DNA from: Pyrenopolyporus hunteri
Taxonomy: Eukaryota > Ascomycota > Sordariomycetes > Xylariales > Hypoxylaceae
Direction: 5' to 3'
NCBI GenBank assembly: GCA_902806595.1
Contig: CADCXC010000013.1
Location: forward strand, 124,001 to 188,000
Length of the DNA: 64,000 nt
In this document: positions 35,176-47,706 of the stretch, piece by piece
Layout: each line of letters begins with the position of its first letter
How positions within the stretch are numbered: the stretch's first letter is position 1
Translations under genes and position numbers: made by a program
Notes under the pieces: generated by a model
Seen by the model: the letters and a program-made list of their open reading frames with translations, nothing else
Told to the model about the DNA's origin: nothing
The model's database searches: none

Positions 35176-36053
35176 AAAAGAGAATATCATACTGGTTACG
35201 GTCTCTGGCGGGATGAGAATGTTTTCAAATGTGCTGTTAAAGTTGGTGGCGCATTCGCGCGCGAACTCGAGGTGCTGCCGTTGGTCGTCGCCGACGGGGA
35301 CGTGTGTCGTCCGGTGCACCAGAATGTCGGCCGCCTGCAGCACGGGGTACGAGAACAACCCTAGCTTCAGCCTCGATATGGCTTCGCTGCCGAGATCGGC
35401 TTGCCTGTTGTGCAGTTGGAGTTTGGTCTGTCGTCCGCGTTAGATGTCATATTCTCATATATAAATAAGACTCGTATTTTGTGTCTATGTCGGTAGATAA
35501 GGAAGGGAGTATTAGGGGGCGGCTGGCTGCTGACCTTCCACTGCGTCATCCTTCCTAGGTATCCCATGGACGCCGTGCAGCTGAGGATCCACATGAGCTC
35601 GGTGTGCTGGGGCACGGAGCTCTGGAAGAATATGGTTGACCCTTTGTCCGGGTCGAGGCCGATGGCCAGCAGGGCGGCCAGCATCTCGCGGCGACGCAGG
35701 CGCAGGACGGAAGCCTCTTGGGGCATGGTGATGGCGTGGAGGTCGACGACGGAGAAGAATAACTTGTCGCCCGACCCCGAGCTCTGCGCTTCATCCTGCA
35801 ACGCCTTCCATTGTCGTAATGCTCCTAGGTAATTCCCTAGATGCGGGACTCCCGTGGGCTGGATCCCCGAGAAGACGACCTTCCGTTTTGGTTCCCTTGG
35901 TCCCTGTTGCGCTTGATCTTGGTTTTCGGTGCTGGCGGCAGCACCGCTATCGGTGGACTCGTCTCGTCTCTGCTGCCGCGTTGCTAAGCGCGGAATCTGC
36001 CTTCGTGCTGAGCCGAACAGGGGCCTGCAGCGGGCACAGAGAGCTGAGGGCAT
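34503..36053 (-). CDS. MSW1: Mitochondrial tryptophanyl-tRNA synthetase
   Basis: Minus-strand exons 36053-35535, 35427-35193 and 35056-34503 encode 435 aa; introns are 107 and 136 nt. After a presequence-like Arg-rich N-terminus (MPSALCARCRPLFGSARRQ), the class I aminoacyl-tRNA synthetase core starts VVFSGIQPTGVPHLGNYLGA, which contains the HIGH-equivalent. LMWILSCTASMGYLGRMTQWK, FSYPVLQAADILVHRTTHVP and VGDDQRQHLEFAREC are TrpRS-specific blocks, and KMSKS is exact at residues 266-270. This bacterial-type TrpRS charges mitochondrial tRNA-Trp. The C-terminal domain carries a poly-Gly/Ser/Asp insertion (about residues 320-345) absent from bacterial enzymes. The second intron contains a long T-run followed by A-run on the plus strand (35144-35174). 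The donor choice at 35192 is set by phase and by the SPSPRIMSLSRP junction. Confidence 0.94.
35144..35174. repeat. T24-A7 homopolymer pair inside MSW1 intron 2
   Basis: Twenty-four T bases are followed directly by seven A bases, able to form a small hairpin. The tract lies wholly within the second intron of MSW1. Confidence 0.95.
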
Positions 36054-36621
36054 CTACTTGGACGCTCACACCCTTTCCAGGGCTTACGAAATGACCGACG
36101 GCCCTGAGTTTAGAACTCGAAGTAATTCACTTACTCCTTAGGCGATTGGGGGGTCCCTATATAACGAATGAGTAAAAGATATGTCACGGCAATAGAGAAA
36201 CGGACTTCTTACAAACCTGATCAGGTATATAAATAGGTCAATTTCAATCGTGAATTCATTCTTAATCGTGAGGTTTCGAATAAGATATTTTTTTAGTTGG
36301 ATAGTTGAAAATACTGTGGAGATGAACGAAACGAATTGGAGCCTGGTCCAATCAGAGCCGGCGCTGAGTCCCCGGTAACCCGTTATATCTTGTATAATAC
36401 CGTTATAGTGAACACCCCCTTTAAGCAATTTGTAGACTCCTCTAGAAGATGCCCAGTTACGTGAAGGAACTCATGGATGTCACGATATTTCCGGTAATCA
36501 AGTGAAATAAGTAATAATTACGAGAGAAATGAGTTGGTATACACATTCGATTCGATTGTACGTCACAGGGCCATATATGAACATCATTGTACAGGTAGAG
36601 GGGGGAGAGGCAGCACATCGT
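36054..36621. other. Intergenic region, MSW1 promoter side
   Basis: This 568-bp stretch lies between the MSW1 start and the uS10m 3' end. It is A+T-rich for the arm (especially 36210-36320). No ORF or RNA gene is supported. Confidence 0.5.
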
Positions 36622-37629
36622 CTAATTCGTATGTTTGAACCTCTCGCTCGCCAGCAACTCCTTGACCTTCTCCACCGTGCCCGGCGTCTTCTCTCGTCCA
36701 AAGTGCTGCATCTTCTCCTCGACTATCTCCTGCAGAGTCTTTTGCTCAGCATCCAACTTCTGACCGGTTCCTAGACATCCTAAGTTAGCCAAATATCGCT
36801 TTGCAAGTCCAATGACCTCGGAAACGCTAAACCTACCAACGCTGTCAAACTCCCACACGTTTGCTTTCATACCGATGCCGTAGTATGCGTGCTTCTGCAG
36901 GTACGCGAGCCAGATCTGTACCGTCTCCGGGTGCCCGTCCCTGATCTGGATCAACCTCCGCCTTGTGACCCTCTCGAAGTTCTCCTGCGATTTCTTGAAG
37001 ATGAAGTGACTCCTGGGGACCGTCCACCTCTCCACAATCCTAGGGAGGGGCACGGGTCCGAAAGCCGGGAGGTTTAGGTAGTATGCGGCTCGCAGCGCAA
37101 AGTCGCAGAAGAATTCGAGGTTGGGGATGCTGAAAGACCGCAATTGCAGGTCGCACGAGGGTACGCCGTACTCCGCTTCTCGTCGCAGCGGTTGGAGGTA
37201 TAGGGCTTGGACGGCCCTGGGAAGTCGGACGCTGTTCGCTTCGCGGGGGTCTGGGAGCTCGTTTCTATGATGGTGATTTTAAGTTAGGTGCGCAGAGTCG
37301 GGGACCTGATACATATATTCATACACAAGTTGCGGAGGCCTGGAATCTGACTGAGATTCGGAATTAACTCTGTGAAACAGGTTAGGACCGATTGGATATC
37401 TATTTAATTGTCTGAATGTGAGTTGAGACCTACTCAGTCGCTTGCGAGCGGGCGCTCACGAAGCTGGCCAAGGAATTCCGCGGTCGTTGAACCTTTAAAG
37501 ATGTGAGTCGAACCGTCCGATGATTTGATGGAGCAGTGAAAAGTGAACAATGAACAATGAGCAGTGAGTTCCTACCAATGGCCTACACAAGGCGTGCCGT
37601 ATTGGCCGCGCTATCGTGGATCTAGTCAT
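36622..37629 (-). CDS. RSM10: Mitochondrial small-subunit ribosomal protein uS10m (Rsm10)
   Basis: Minus-strand exons 37629-37576 (54 nt), 37492-37434 (59 nt) and 37264-36622 encode 251 aa. The large exon has the uS10 core typical of the mitochondrial protein: LPRIVERWTVPRSHFIFKK, SQENFERVTRRRLIQIRDG and HAYYGIGMKANVWEF. It lacks an ATG, so two upstream mini-exons were sought. They supply MTRSTIARPIRHALCRPL and VQRPRNSLASFVSARSQAT, 37 residues rich in Arg/Ser/Ala with no acidic residue, a textbook mitochondrial presequence, and the phases (0 and 2) match exactly. The protein is part of the head of the 37S mitoribosomal subunit. The C-terminal 60 residues form a charged extension absent from bacterial S10. 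The mini-exons are inferred but well supported by phase and composition. Confidence 0.88.
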
Positions 37630-38109
37630 AATGCGACGAATTGCTCTCCCCTCCCTCGTGGAGAAATTGACTGTCGCGATCTCGAAGAGGAACGAGATGT
37701 GGATCTTTCTTTGACCGAGACGTCGAGACGCTCGAAAATTGATGCGTTATCGATAAGAGCGAGACAAGACCCGACAGACTCGACTCGACGCTTGTGCCGG
37801 GCTGCTAGGCTATAAAGCATATTTATGCAAAAAACGAGTCTAAATCTTATACGATAAATACATAACTCGAACCTTATCGGAGCTCCAGCTCCCTTATCTA
37901 TACCCCACGCAGCCCCACGTTACCTAGTCACTATATACATGTACAATGGTACTTGTACATCCCACTCTGTAACATTTAACCAACGACGATTAGGTGCCTG
38001 GTTCCTTTCTACCTCTTTCAACTTTCAACTTTCTAGTTTCTACGACTTTCACCAATCTTACCTAAATCTCGGGCTGTTCGTGGTCGCAAAAGTTCCTCAA
38101 ACAGCCAAG
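37630..38109. promoter_or_regulatory. Divergent uS10m/CSN5 intergenic region
   Basis: These 480 bp separate the divergent start codons and must contain both promoters. A pyrimidine-rich leader at about 38005-38100 precedes CSN5. No specific element is identified. Confidence 0.55.
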
Positions 38110-39241
38110 ATGGAGGTGGCAATGAAATCATGGGGTAAGACTACACCCTGCCGCACACACTCTCTCCCCTCTCGCTTTACTATTACCTGATCTCACCAAT
38201 ATATCATCATACTGACAAAGCTACCTAGAGCTCGACAACGACATCAAGCTCGTCGATCCCATGCGAGACGCCCTCTACAACTACTCTGACGACCGCCAGA
38301 CCCAAGTCAACGAAGCGAAGCCCTGGAGAGACGACCCCCACTACTTCCAGCATGTGCGAATCAGCGCCGTCGCCCTCATCAAGATGGTCATGCACGCGCG
38401 CTCGGGCGGGTCCATCGAGGTCATGGGCCTGATGCAGGGCTACACGGACGGGGACACCATCGTGGTCACCGACGCCTTCGGCCTCCCCGTCGAGGGCACC
38501 GAGACCCGGGTCAACGCCCAGGACGACGCCAACGAGTACATGATCCAGTACCTGCAGCTCTCGCGCGACCAGGGCAGCCGCCAGGAGAACGCCGTCGGCT
38601 GGTACCACAGCCACCCGGGCTACGGGTGCTGGCTCAGCGGCATCGACGTCGGCACCCAGAGCATGCAGCAGAAGTTCAACGACCCCTTCGTCGCCGTCGT
38701 CATCGACCCCGACCGCACCATCAGCGCCGGCCGCGTCGAGATCGGCGCCTTCCGGACCTACCCCGAGGGCTACAAGCCCTCCGATTCCTCCGCCTCCTCC
38801 GCCTCCGCCTCCGCCTCCTCCGGCCAGGCCGTCCCGCTCGCCAAGGCCGAGGACTTCGGCGCCCACGCCAGCCGGTACTACAGCCTGGGGGTATCCCACT
38901 TCAAGTCGACGCTGGACTCGAGCCTGCTGGAGCTGCTGTGGAGCAAGTACTGGGTGCAGACGCTGTCGCAGAACCCGCTGCTGACGAACCGCGACTACGG
39001 CGACAAGCAGATGCTCGACCTGGGCTCCAAGATCCGCGAGGTGACGCTCTCGTGCCAGCGCAGCGCTAGGGGGATCGGCGGCGGCGGCAGCAGCAGCAGC
39101 GCTGACGCGAGGGCCCACGGCGCCAGGGGCGGCGTTGACGCCGAGGTCGAGAAGCTCGCCCGCACGAGCCACTCCGTCGCTATGAACGAGAAGCAGGGCC
39201 TCATGGCTATCGAGGTCAAGGAGAAGTTGTTTAATTATTAG
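38110..39241 (+). CDS. CSN5: COP9 signalosome subunit 5, JAMM deneddylase
   Basis: Exons 38110-38134 and 38229-39241 encode 345 aa. The 25-nt first exon encodes MEVAMKSW and joins in phase 1 to ELDNDIKLVDPMRDALYNY, the conserved CSN5 N-terminus. The MPN+/JAMM zinc site is complete: E72 (SIEVMGLMQG), H135 and H137 (WYHSHPGYGCWLSGID), and D148. This is the catalytic subunit that removes Nedd8/Rub1 from cullins and so cycles SCF-type ubiquitin ligases; in fungi it controls development and secondary metabolism. The Ser/Ala tract (about residues 185-200) between the MPN core and the C-terminal helices, and a second Gly/Ser run near 295, are low complexity. The plus-strand GC bias creates a 315-codon antisense open frame over nearly the whole exon, which is not a gene. 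Confidence 0.96.
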
Positions 39242-39635
39242 GTGCTACTGCCGCGGCTGCCGTTACCGTTACCGTTGACGGTACTATTACCGCCTCTACA
39301 TCGCGAAAAAGACGCATTCTCTCACTATAGGAGATAGAGGATCACCTAGAATTTCCCTTTTTCCAGGGCTCATGGGATAACGCGTATACCGCGGGGCCGT
39401 TTATGATGAGACATGAAGCATTGGACGGCGTTATCGGAATCGGTTGGGGAGGAGTGTGACTAAAAAAAAATAAGAGTAGTAATACAGATTCCCTGACGCT
39501 TTGTAACGTGATTTCTCCCAGGCTATATTTACAGTCCCCGAGATCGCTCGTTAAGATCGAGTTTTGCTCGCGTAGTTTGTACAGTGATTCGTAGCGGATC
39601 AGGCCCATACCGACCGACTGACTGACTTCTTCGGC
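39242..39635. other. Convergent spacer, CSN5/MSE1
   Basis: These 394 bp lie between convergent stop codons. An 88-codon antisense frame here has no similarity. Near 39250-39290 there is a run of CCGTTACCGTT-like words. No gene or RNA is recognised. Confidence 0.5.
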
Positions 39636-40478
39636 CTACGACTCGGATTCTATGCTTTTAGCCACCTCGTACGCCTTCTCCGCACGCCTCATCGTCTCCT
39701 CCTTGCCCAGCACCGCCATGCCTTGGATCGCCGACAATCCCGGGTTCCCCGCCGTGACGATCCACCGCAGGACCGGGTATCCCCGGCGTAGGAGGTGTTC
39801 GGGGCCGAGGAGGACCGTCGTAGCGTACACGGACTTGACGAACGGGACCACGGCCTCGCCGAGCCCCTCCTTGTTCCACCGCGCCTCCTCGATGCCCTGG
39901 AGGATATCGCGGAGCGTGGCGGTGATATCGGAGACGCGCTGGGCGTGGCGCGGCAGCTGTTCCGGTTCCGGTCCCTGTCCCTGCACCTCCTGCACCCCCT
40001 CGACGGTAAACAGCTGCGTCACGTCCCACATCAGGTCCCGGTAGCCGGCGCGGTAGCGGTCCTCGGGGATCTGCCAGATCAGGTACCGGTTCCGCGACAG
40101 ATACGTCTCCACGTCCAGGTACTGGTGCACGTCGAGCTTCAGGATCCCGTCAAGGTAGGCCGCGGAGACCCCCCCCGTGGCGGCGCCGGCGTCCTGGGCG
40201 AGCGGAACCAGGGGCCCGAGCTGGGGCGCTATTTCGCTGAGCTGGGCGTCCGCGGCGTCTCCTCGGCCTTTCCGCGCCTCCTCGTACTTCTGCACGCCGG
40301 CTACGATGGCCGGGAGGACGATGTTGGAGATGTGCTCCGGGCCGTGCGCTTCGGCCAGCCGCTTCACGTGGAATCTCTGCATGTATTCGTGCTTGCTGTT
40401 GACTATGACGTTGCCTTTTGTGAAGCCGAGAGTGAACTTTGCAGTTTCGCGTTAGCGCTGTATTTCTCGGGAAAGTTG

Positions 40479-40513
<35 letters not shown>

Positions 40514-41931
40514 AGTGGGGGATCGCTGTGTAAAATAAAGACGGCATGTTGAGAACTTACATTGCTAACCATCTCATCCAGATCCATGGCTTCGTGCCGT
40601 CCCTTGACGCCCCGGCCCATGCTCCAGCCTAGCAGTAAGACATAATTGAGCAGCGCAATAGGCAGGATACCACGGTCTCGCCAGGAGGCGATGTCCACGT
40701 CGCCGTGGCGCTTGCTCAGCTTCTGCTTCTCCTGGTTGACGAGAAGTCCAACGTGCGCGAATTGAGGGGTCTGCCACCCGAATGCCTCGTAGAGCGCTAT
40801 GTGTCTAGGTGTAGACACAAGCCATTCCTGAGATTTCATCATTTTAGTCGCGATTCCGTGTAATTAGACACCTAGGCGTCGTCAAAACATGCTTGGGGTG
40901 GCGTGACTTACGGCTCCTCGGACCACGTGCGTGATCTCCATCAGGTGGTCGTCGACGACGTTGGCGAAGTGGTAGGTGGGGTACCCGTCCCGCTTGATGA
41001 TGATGAAGTCGTCTTCCGGGTCGGGCTTCGTGTAGCGTCCGTACACGAGGTCGTTCACCAGGGGCCGCTGGCCGCCGATTTTGAATCGTACGCAGTGCGG
41101 CTCCCCGTTCGCTGCCCGGCGGGCGGCGACGTCCGGAGGGATATGCGAGCAGGTGCCGTTGTAGATGGTCGGGCTGCCTTCTTGGATGCTTATGGATCGC
41201 ATCTGGTCCAACTCCTCGGGTGTGCAGAAACACCGATATGCGCGACCCTCGTCGAGCAGCTGGCTCGCGTACTTGTTGTACAGCTCTAGCCTCTCCGACT
41301 GTTGAAGGGGTTAGCGCTACGAAGATGGGATGTGAGTCGTGGTAAAAACCTTCATACCTGTTTATATGGACCGAAAGGCCCACCCACGTCGGGACCTGTG
41401 AGCGCCTATGAGTGAGAATGAGAGAAGAGAGAGAGTCCGTTGGACGCATGTGGATTCCGCACCTTCGTCCCAGCTCAGGCCGGCCCATTTCAGATCTTCA
41501 AATAGCCTCTTCTCAGCGTCCGGTACTATTCTGGACTAAAACGTATTAGAAAACATTTCTCTGTTCTTTTCTTTGCTCTCTTGTTACTTGTCTCTTTTTT
41601 ATTCTTTTTCTCTATTTTTTATTTCTCTCGTTTAACTCGGATAGGGCCGCTTCAGACTCACCCGATCTGTGTCTTCTACCCTTAGTAGAAATTGGCCACC
41701 CGTGGCCTTCGCAAGCAAGTAGTTGTACAGCGCTGTCCTCAGCGAGCCTATATGCACATAACCAGTTGGAGAGGGCGCAAATCGCGTCCTAGCTGGGGTA
41801 GTAGGCAGGCCGGTGCTGGGTTTCTCAGCTGGCTTGATGCGGCCTGAGAATTTGTACCGTTTTAAGATGTGCGACGGCCGAGTTATCAGGGGACGGCGTA
41901 GAGGACCGCGTATAATGTAGAAGCTATTCAT
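39636..41931 (-). CDS. MSE1: Mitochondrial glutamyl-tRNA synthetase
   Basis: Six minus-strand exons, 41931-41662, 41535-41463, 41395-41358, 41298-40912, 40827-40561 and 40436-39636, give 611 aa. All junctions are GT-AG; the second acceptor was placed at 41536 (not the nearer AG) because only that keeps the frame and restores SRIVPDAEKRL. Class I landmarks are RFAPSPTGYVHIGSLRTALYNYLLA (HIGH-equivalent in VHIG), LLRVEDTD, and the KMSKS-equivalent in KQKLSKRHGD. The 40-residue Arg-rich leader fits a mitochondrial presequence. The enzyme charges mitochondrial tRNA-Glu (and in many eukaryotes tRNA-Gln, later amidated). Length exceeds bacterial GluRS (about 470) mainly through the presequence and insertions in the C-terminal anticodon-binding part. 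The 38-nt third exon is unusually small. Confidence 0.93.
40479..40511. repeat. 33-nt poly-A tract in MSE1 intron 5
   Basis: Thirty-three consecutive A bases on the plus strand are T in the MSE1 pre-mRNA and lie about 40 nt upstream of the 3' splice site at 40437, where they could act as an extended polypyrimidine tract. Confidence 0.95.
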
Positions 41932-42128
41932 GGTTCGTCATGAACGAAGTGCATTCGCCATCATATCCTAGACCTGCCTCTTTTTCGTTGTGAAATTCTA
42001 GACTTACGGGTTGGAATTTGAATGGGACTGGGACTTATATCGGTGACTTGGACTTCGTTTGAATCGAGGATACGAAAACTTTTACTTCGAGTACCGCATA
42101 TCGGGGTTATTAGTCATGTTTTTCGGGT

Positions 42129-42309
42129 TGTGTATTATTGGCTTTGCGTTTTAATAACGTTTATAATCCGTTAATGTTTATACGAAGTTAAATTATAGAT
42201 AGGATATAAATGTTATAAGTTATTTTATTTTTTTAAATTTTAATAATCGGTAAATATTATTTTTATATTTTATATAATAAAATTTAAATTATATAATTAA
42301 ATATTTATA
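42129..42309. repeat. Left LTR (181 bp)
   Basis: This is the direct-repeat partner of 47707-47887. It differs at about 25 positions by eye, all of them G/A or C/T transitions. It keeps the terminal TGTG but has lost the terminal CA. Confidence 0.9.
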
Positions 42310-45300
42310 TTATTTTTTTTTATTTAATAATAATTTTTTAATTATTAAAATAAATTTATTTAAGGTATAAAATAATATTAAAATAATATTAAAAGTTATA
42401 TATATTAAAAATTATATTAAAATTTTATATTTATATTTTTTTTTATTTTATTATATATTAATAATTACGTTTTAATAACGTTAAATTAATATATTATATA
42501 TTTTATATAAAGTAGTTATTATTTACGTATATTAAAAATAAATTAATATCGTTATATTTATTAAATAATAAGATATTTTCGAAATTTTATAAATAATATA
42601 TATTATTAACGTAATAATTTATAATAATTTAAAAGTTATTATAATATAATTTATATTTAACGGCGCGTTATTATATTCGAAAAATTTAATTATTAAATGT
42701 GTAAATTCGAATAAAATTTTTTTATTTTTATAAGTATATTTTAATTTATTTTCGAAAAGTTTTTAAATTATTAAAATAATTTTTTATTATCGGTGTTTTA
42801 TATTATGTTATTAATTATTTAATAAATTTTTTTTTTTTTCGTCGATTTTCGAACGTATTCGATATAATTCGATTATTAATTTTAAAAAGGTTAAATTTTA
42901 AATATAAAAAAAAAATTATTATAATTATTAAATTTAAAAATATAATTATAAATATTTATTATTTATTTTAATAATTTTAAAAAATTTTATACGATTAGGT
43001 TAATTTAATATTTTTTAATATAATGTATTTTAAATGATCGTTAATTTTTTTAATTTTTTTATTATTTTAAAAACGTAATAAAATAATAAGTTTTATTATT
43101 AAATTACGTTTTTAATATTATTATTTAATTTTTTTATTAATGAATATATTAACGTTATTTAATATTTATTTACGGGGGTAATTAAAAGTTTTTTTAATTT
43201 TAATAAACATCGAAATAATATCGATAAAAAATATTATCGATATAATTTTAACGATTATTTAATTTATTATATATTTAATAATAATTAAAATATAAATAAC
43301 GATTATAAAAATATAATTAATTATTTATTATATTAATAAAGTTAACGGGTAAATAAATTATAAATTAAAAAAAATCGAATTCGATTTTTTTATTAATTAA
43401 TATATTAAATATTTTATAATAATTTATTAAACGATTAATGTTATTTCGAAATGTTAATATCGTTAAACTGTGTTTTTTTATATAATGTTAATTATAATAT
43501 AATTTAAATTTTAATTGATTTTTTTTACGATTACGAGTAATTTATTATATTTAAAAATTATTTTTAAAATAATTATTTTTATCGACGTATTTATAACGTA
43601 AAACGAATTTTTAAAGTTTTTTTAATGTTAAGTAATTTTATATAAATAGTTATTATATATTATAAAATAATGTTTTATTTATTTAATTTTTAAAAAAAAA
43701 AATAACGTTATTTTTTAATTAAAATATTCGAAAATAATTTATAAATTTATTTTAATAAGTTTATATAATTTCGTTATTAAAAATTTAACGTTAATTTTTT
43801 TAACGGGTAAAATTATTTCGAATCGAAATAAATAATTAATTAAAATATTTATTTTATTTATTTTATAAATGATATAAATATTATAATATTTTATAACGTT
43901 TAAAAAGTGTAAAATTTTTATAAGTTAATTAAATTTTATGTTTAAAATTTTAAATAATTTATAATTAATAATTACGATTATATCGTTATTTTCGATTTAA
44001 TGTTTTTAATGTTAAAGTGTTAATATAATCGTTAATAATTTTTTTTTTTAGGTAGTATATTTTTATTAAGTGTTAATTAATTTTTTTGAAAAATACGTTA
44101 TAAAATAAAAAACGAAGTTTAATTTATATATATAAAGTTATAAAAGTGTAGTTTTTATATGTTTTTAATTAATATTAATTTTAATAATCGATTAATAACG
44201 TTAATCGAACGGTTTAATTAAAGGTATAATAATAATAACGTTTCGAATATTTTTTTAAGTATTTTTAATAGTTTAATTTAAAGTAACGAATTTATTTTTA
44301 AGTTTTTTTATTAATTTTAAAAAAGGTATTATTATTAATAAATAATTTTTTATTAAATGTTTAAAATAATTTATTACGTTTATAAATGTTTATATTTTTA
44401 TTATAATAGATAATTTAAAGCGGTTTTTAATTACGGCGATTTTCGTCGAGTTAATTTTTATGTTATTTTTTAAAATTAAAAAATTTAAAAATACGTTTTT
44501 TTATATAAATAATAATGTTTTTTAAAGGTTAAATAATAAGTTATATTTAATAAAGCGGTAAAATATTATAATAATATATTTATAAAAATATTTTATAATA
44601 TCGATTTATATATATATATCGTTTAATAATTTATTAACGAAATTTTAATATAATTTTAAAATTTTTTTTATTATAAATTAAAACGTCGTTAAAATATTAT
44701 AAAGGTCGAAAAGTATTATTTTTTATTAATATAATTTAAATGGTATTACGAATATTATTTTTTTTTAATAAAAAAAGTAAATAAAAATATGTTAAAAATT
44801 ATTTTTAAAATTTAAAAAAATATATTATTTATAATTTACGGTTTTTTAAATTTAATTTATAACGTTAGGTAAAAAATAGGTATTTTTAGTGGTAATATTA
44901 TTTAAACGGCGATAATTAATGTAAAATCGTTAAATTATATTTTCGTTAATTATTTAAGATTTAATAATTTTATCGAGGGTTTTTTTTCGAAGTTAATAAA
45001 AATAATAAATTTTAAAGATTAATGTTATTTTTTATATATAATTTTTTATATTTAGATAAAAAATTTTTTATAATTTTAATTTATAATAGGTTATATTATT
45101 AAAATAATAATTTTATTAAATTATAATCGTTTATATTTATTTAATATTAAATTTTTATTTTATTTTTTCGTTTAAATTTAATATTAAAAAATTTAAGTAT
45201 TTTTTTTTTATAAAATTTAAAATAAAATAATATTTTAAAGTTTTTAAATGTTAATTTATATTATTTAATAGGAAAAGTTTCGATTATTAAATAAATAATT

Positions 45301-47706
45301 TTATAGGTAATGTAAGTTATCGTACGTTAATTTAAAATTAAAGGATATAACGTTAATTTATTTACGAAATTATTTAAAATTAATTTTTTATTAATAACGT
45401 AAAATGTTTTTTATTTATAAAAAATATTTTTATTTAGGGTAAAATCTTTTAAAAAAGTGTTGTTTAAAATAATATTTATTAAAATAATAAATTAAAAAGT
45501 TAATTTATTAATTATTTCGAATTTAATTATAATTAAAACGTTATAATTAATTAAAAGATTTCGATTTTTTATATTTTTTATTTTAAATGATTAATTTATT
45601 TAATATTATCGATAAAATTTAATTAAAGTTTTCGATACGTAATAAATAATATAATCGTAATCGAAAAATATTATAAAAATTTTATTTTTAAATAATTTTA
45701 TTTAAAATAAATTATAAAGGTTTTTTTAATTTTTTTATATTAATTTATTTTTTATATATAATAAAGGTTATTTAAATGTATTTATTTATACGAAGTAAAT
45801 ATTGTTATTTTATTTTTATATTATATCGTTAAAAAGTTTTTTAAGTTTTTTATCGAAGTCGAAATTCGATTCGATAGTTAAAGTTTTAAAAAAGTTACGT
45901 TTAATTTTATTATTTTTATCGTTTTAAACGGTTTTAATGTTAAATCGAACGTTATTTTTTTATTTACGAAAGGAATTTTTTATACGGTTATCGAAACGAA
46001 TTTTTTAATTATTTTTAAATAAAGTTTTTTTAAAAGTAATTTTATTATTTTTAGATTTTTTATATTTATTTAAAAATCGTTAATTTTATCGAAAAAAATA
46101 TTAATAATAATTTTTTATTTAATGGTTTTTTTTATCGTAATTAAAATATTTATTATTAATTATTTTAACGGTATTTATAATATAATTTTTATTATTTATA
46201 ATTATAATATAACGATTATTAAATTAAAAATTCGATATTATTATTATTTTAAATACGATTTTTATCGTATTTAAAAATTTAATTTATATTTTTTCGAATT
46301 TAATAAAAGTTATTTTCGAAACGTTAATATTATAAAAAAAAATAAAAATATTTTATAATTAAAACGTAATTATCGAAGTGTTATAAATTTTTAATTCGAT
46401 TATTATTATAATAATTAATTTAATATAATAAACGGTTTTTTTTATGATTTACGTTGTATTTTAAAGTATAATATAATTATAAAAAAAAATTAAACGTTTA
46501 ACGTATAAATGTATAAAATATTAATTAAAATTTTACGATTTTAATATAAATTATAATTTTAATAAAATAATTAATAAAATGTTTTTTTTAAACGTCGTAT
46601 AAAATTAATTATATTTTTATTTTAATAAAATAATAATGTAATAAATAATATTATAAAATTAAATAATATATAATATTTAAAAAATATTTAAAATATTATT
46701 TTTAAAAATATTATTTAAAAAAGTTTTTAATTACGTAAATATATTATAATTTATTAAAAGTTATTAATTATTTTTATAAATATTTAATTAATTTATAATT
46801 CGTAAAATATTAACGTTATTTTTAAACGATTTTAAATTTTAAAAAATTTATTTATTATTATATAATTTATTTAAATTAATTTAAAGTAAAAAAAAAAAAT
46901 TATTTTATTTTTTTTTTATAACGATTAAAGTTTATTATTTTAAAAAAAAAAATTATTTTAAATTAAATTATTTTAATTTATTTTTTTTAATTAAAATTAA
47001 TTAAGTTTTTTTAATATATTTATTATAAATTTAATTTTTTATTAAAAAAACGTTTTACGTTAATAACGTTTATAAATTATTACGTAAATAGTAACGGCGG
47101 TAATTTATATTTTTTTAATAAATAAAAATATTATTAACGACGAAAAAAAAAGTTTTTTCGAAAACGAGGGTTAAAAAAAAAAGGATTAAAAATTAAGCGA
47201 AAACTTTATATTAATAACGCGAATCGTTATTTTTCGTATTTTACGAACATTTTAAATTTATTAAAAAATTAATCGAATCGAATTTAAATGTTAAATATTT
47301 TATTATCGAAGCGATTTAAAATTTCGTTTCGTTTTTCGAATTTTTTAATAATGTCGATAATTAATTTATCGAAACGTTTATACGTTTTTTTAATTATATT
47401 CGAATAATTTTTATTATTTTTATTTTAAATATTTTATAAAAAATTATTATTAATGTTAACGACGGCGGATTTTTTACGAAAAATTATTATCGATTATTAT
47501 AATATTAACGAAAAAAAAAATTAAAAAAAATTTAAAAAAAATGTAAAAAATCGAATAAATTTATATTTAAATTCGATATATATAAAATAAATCGATATTT
47601 AAGTTTTTAAAAACGAAAATAAAAAATATCGATTAATTAAAAAATAAATAATTAAATAAATGTATATTTTATTATATTAAACGATTTATTAATATAAATA
47701 ATTATT

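Noticed and set aside
38225..39172. 315-codon antisense open frame over CSN5
   Set aside because: It mirrors the CSN5 exon in a GC-rich region, is Val/Ala/Leu/Gly-biased with no family similarity, and CSN5 on the plus strand has an intact JAMM site.
41520..41535. Nearer acceptor CAG (41531) for MSE1 exon 2
   Set aside because: It would shift the frame and hit a stop within the exon; the acceptor at 41536 retains the conserved reading.
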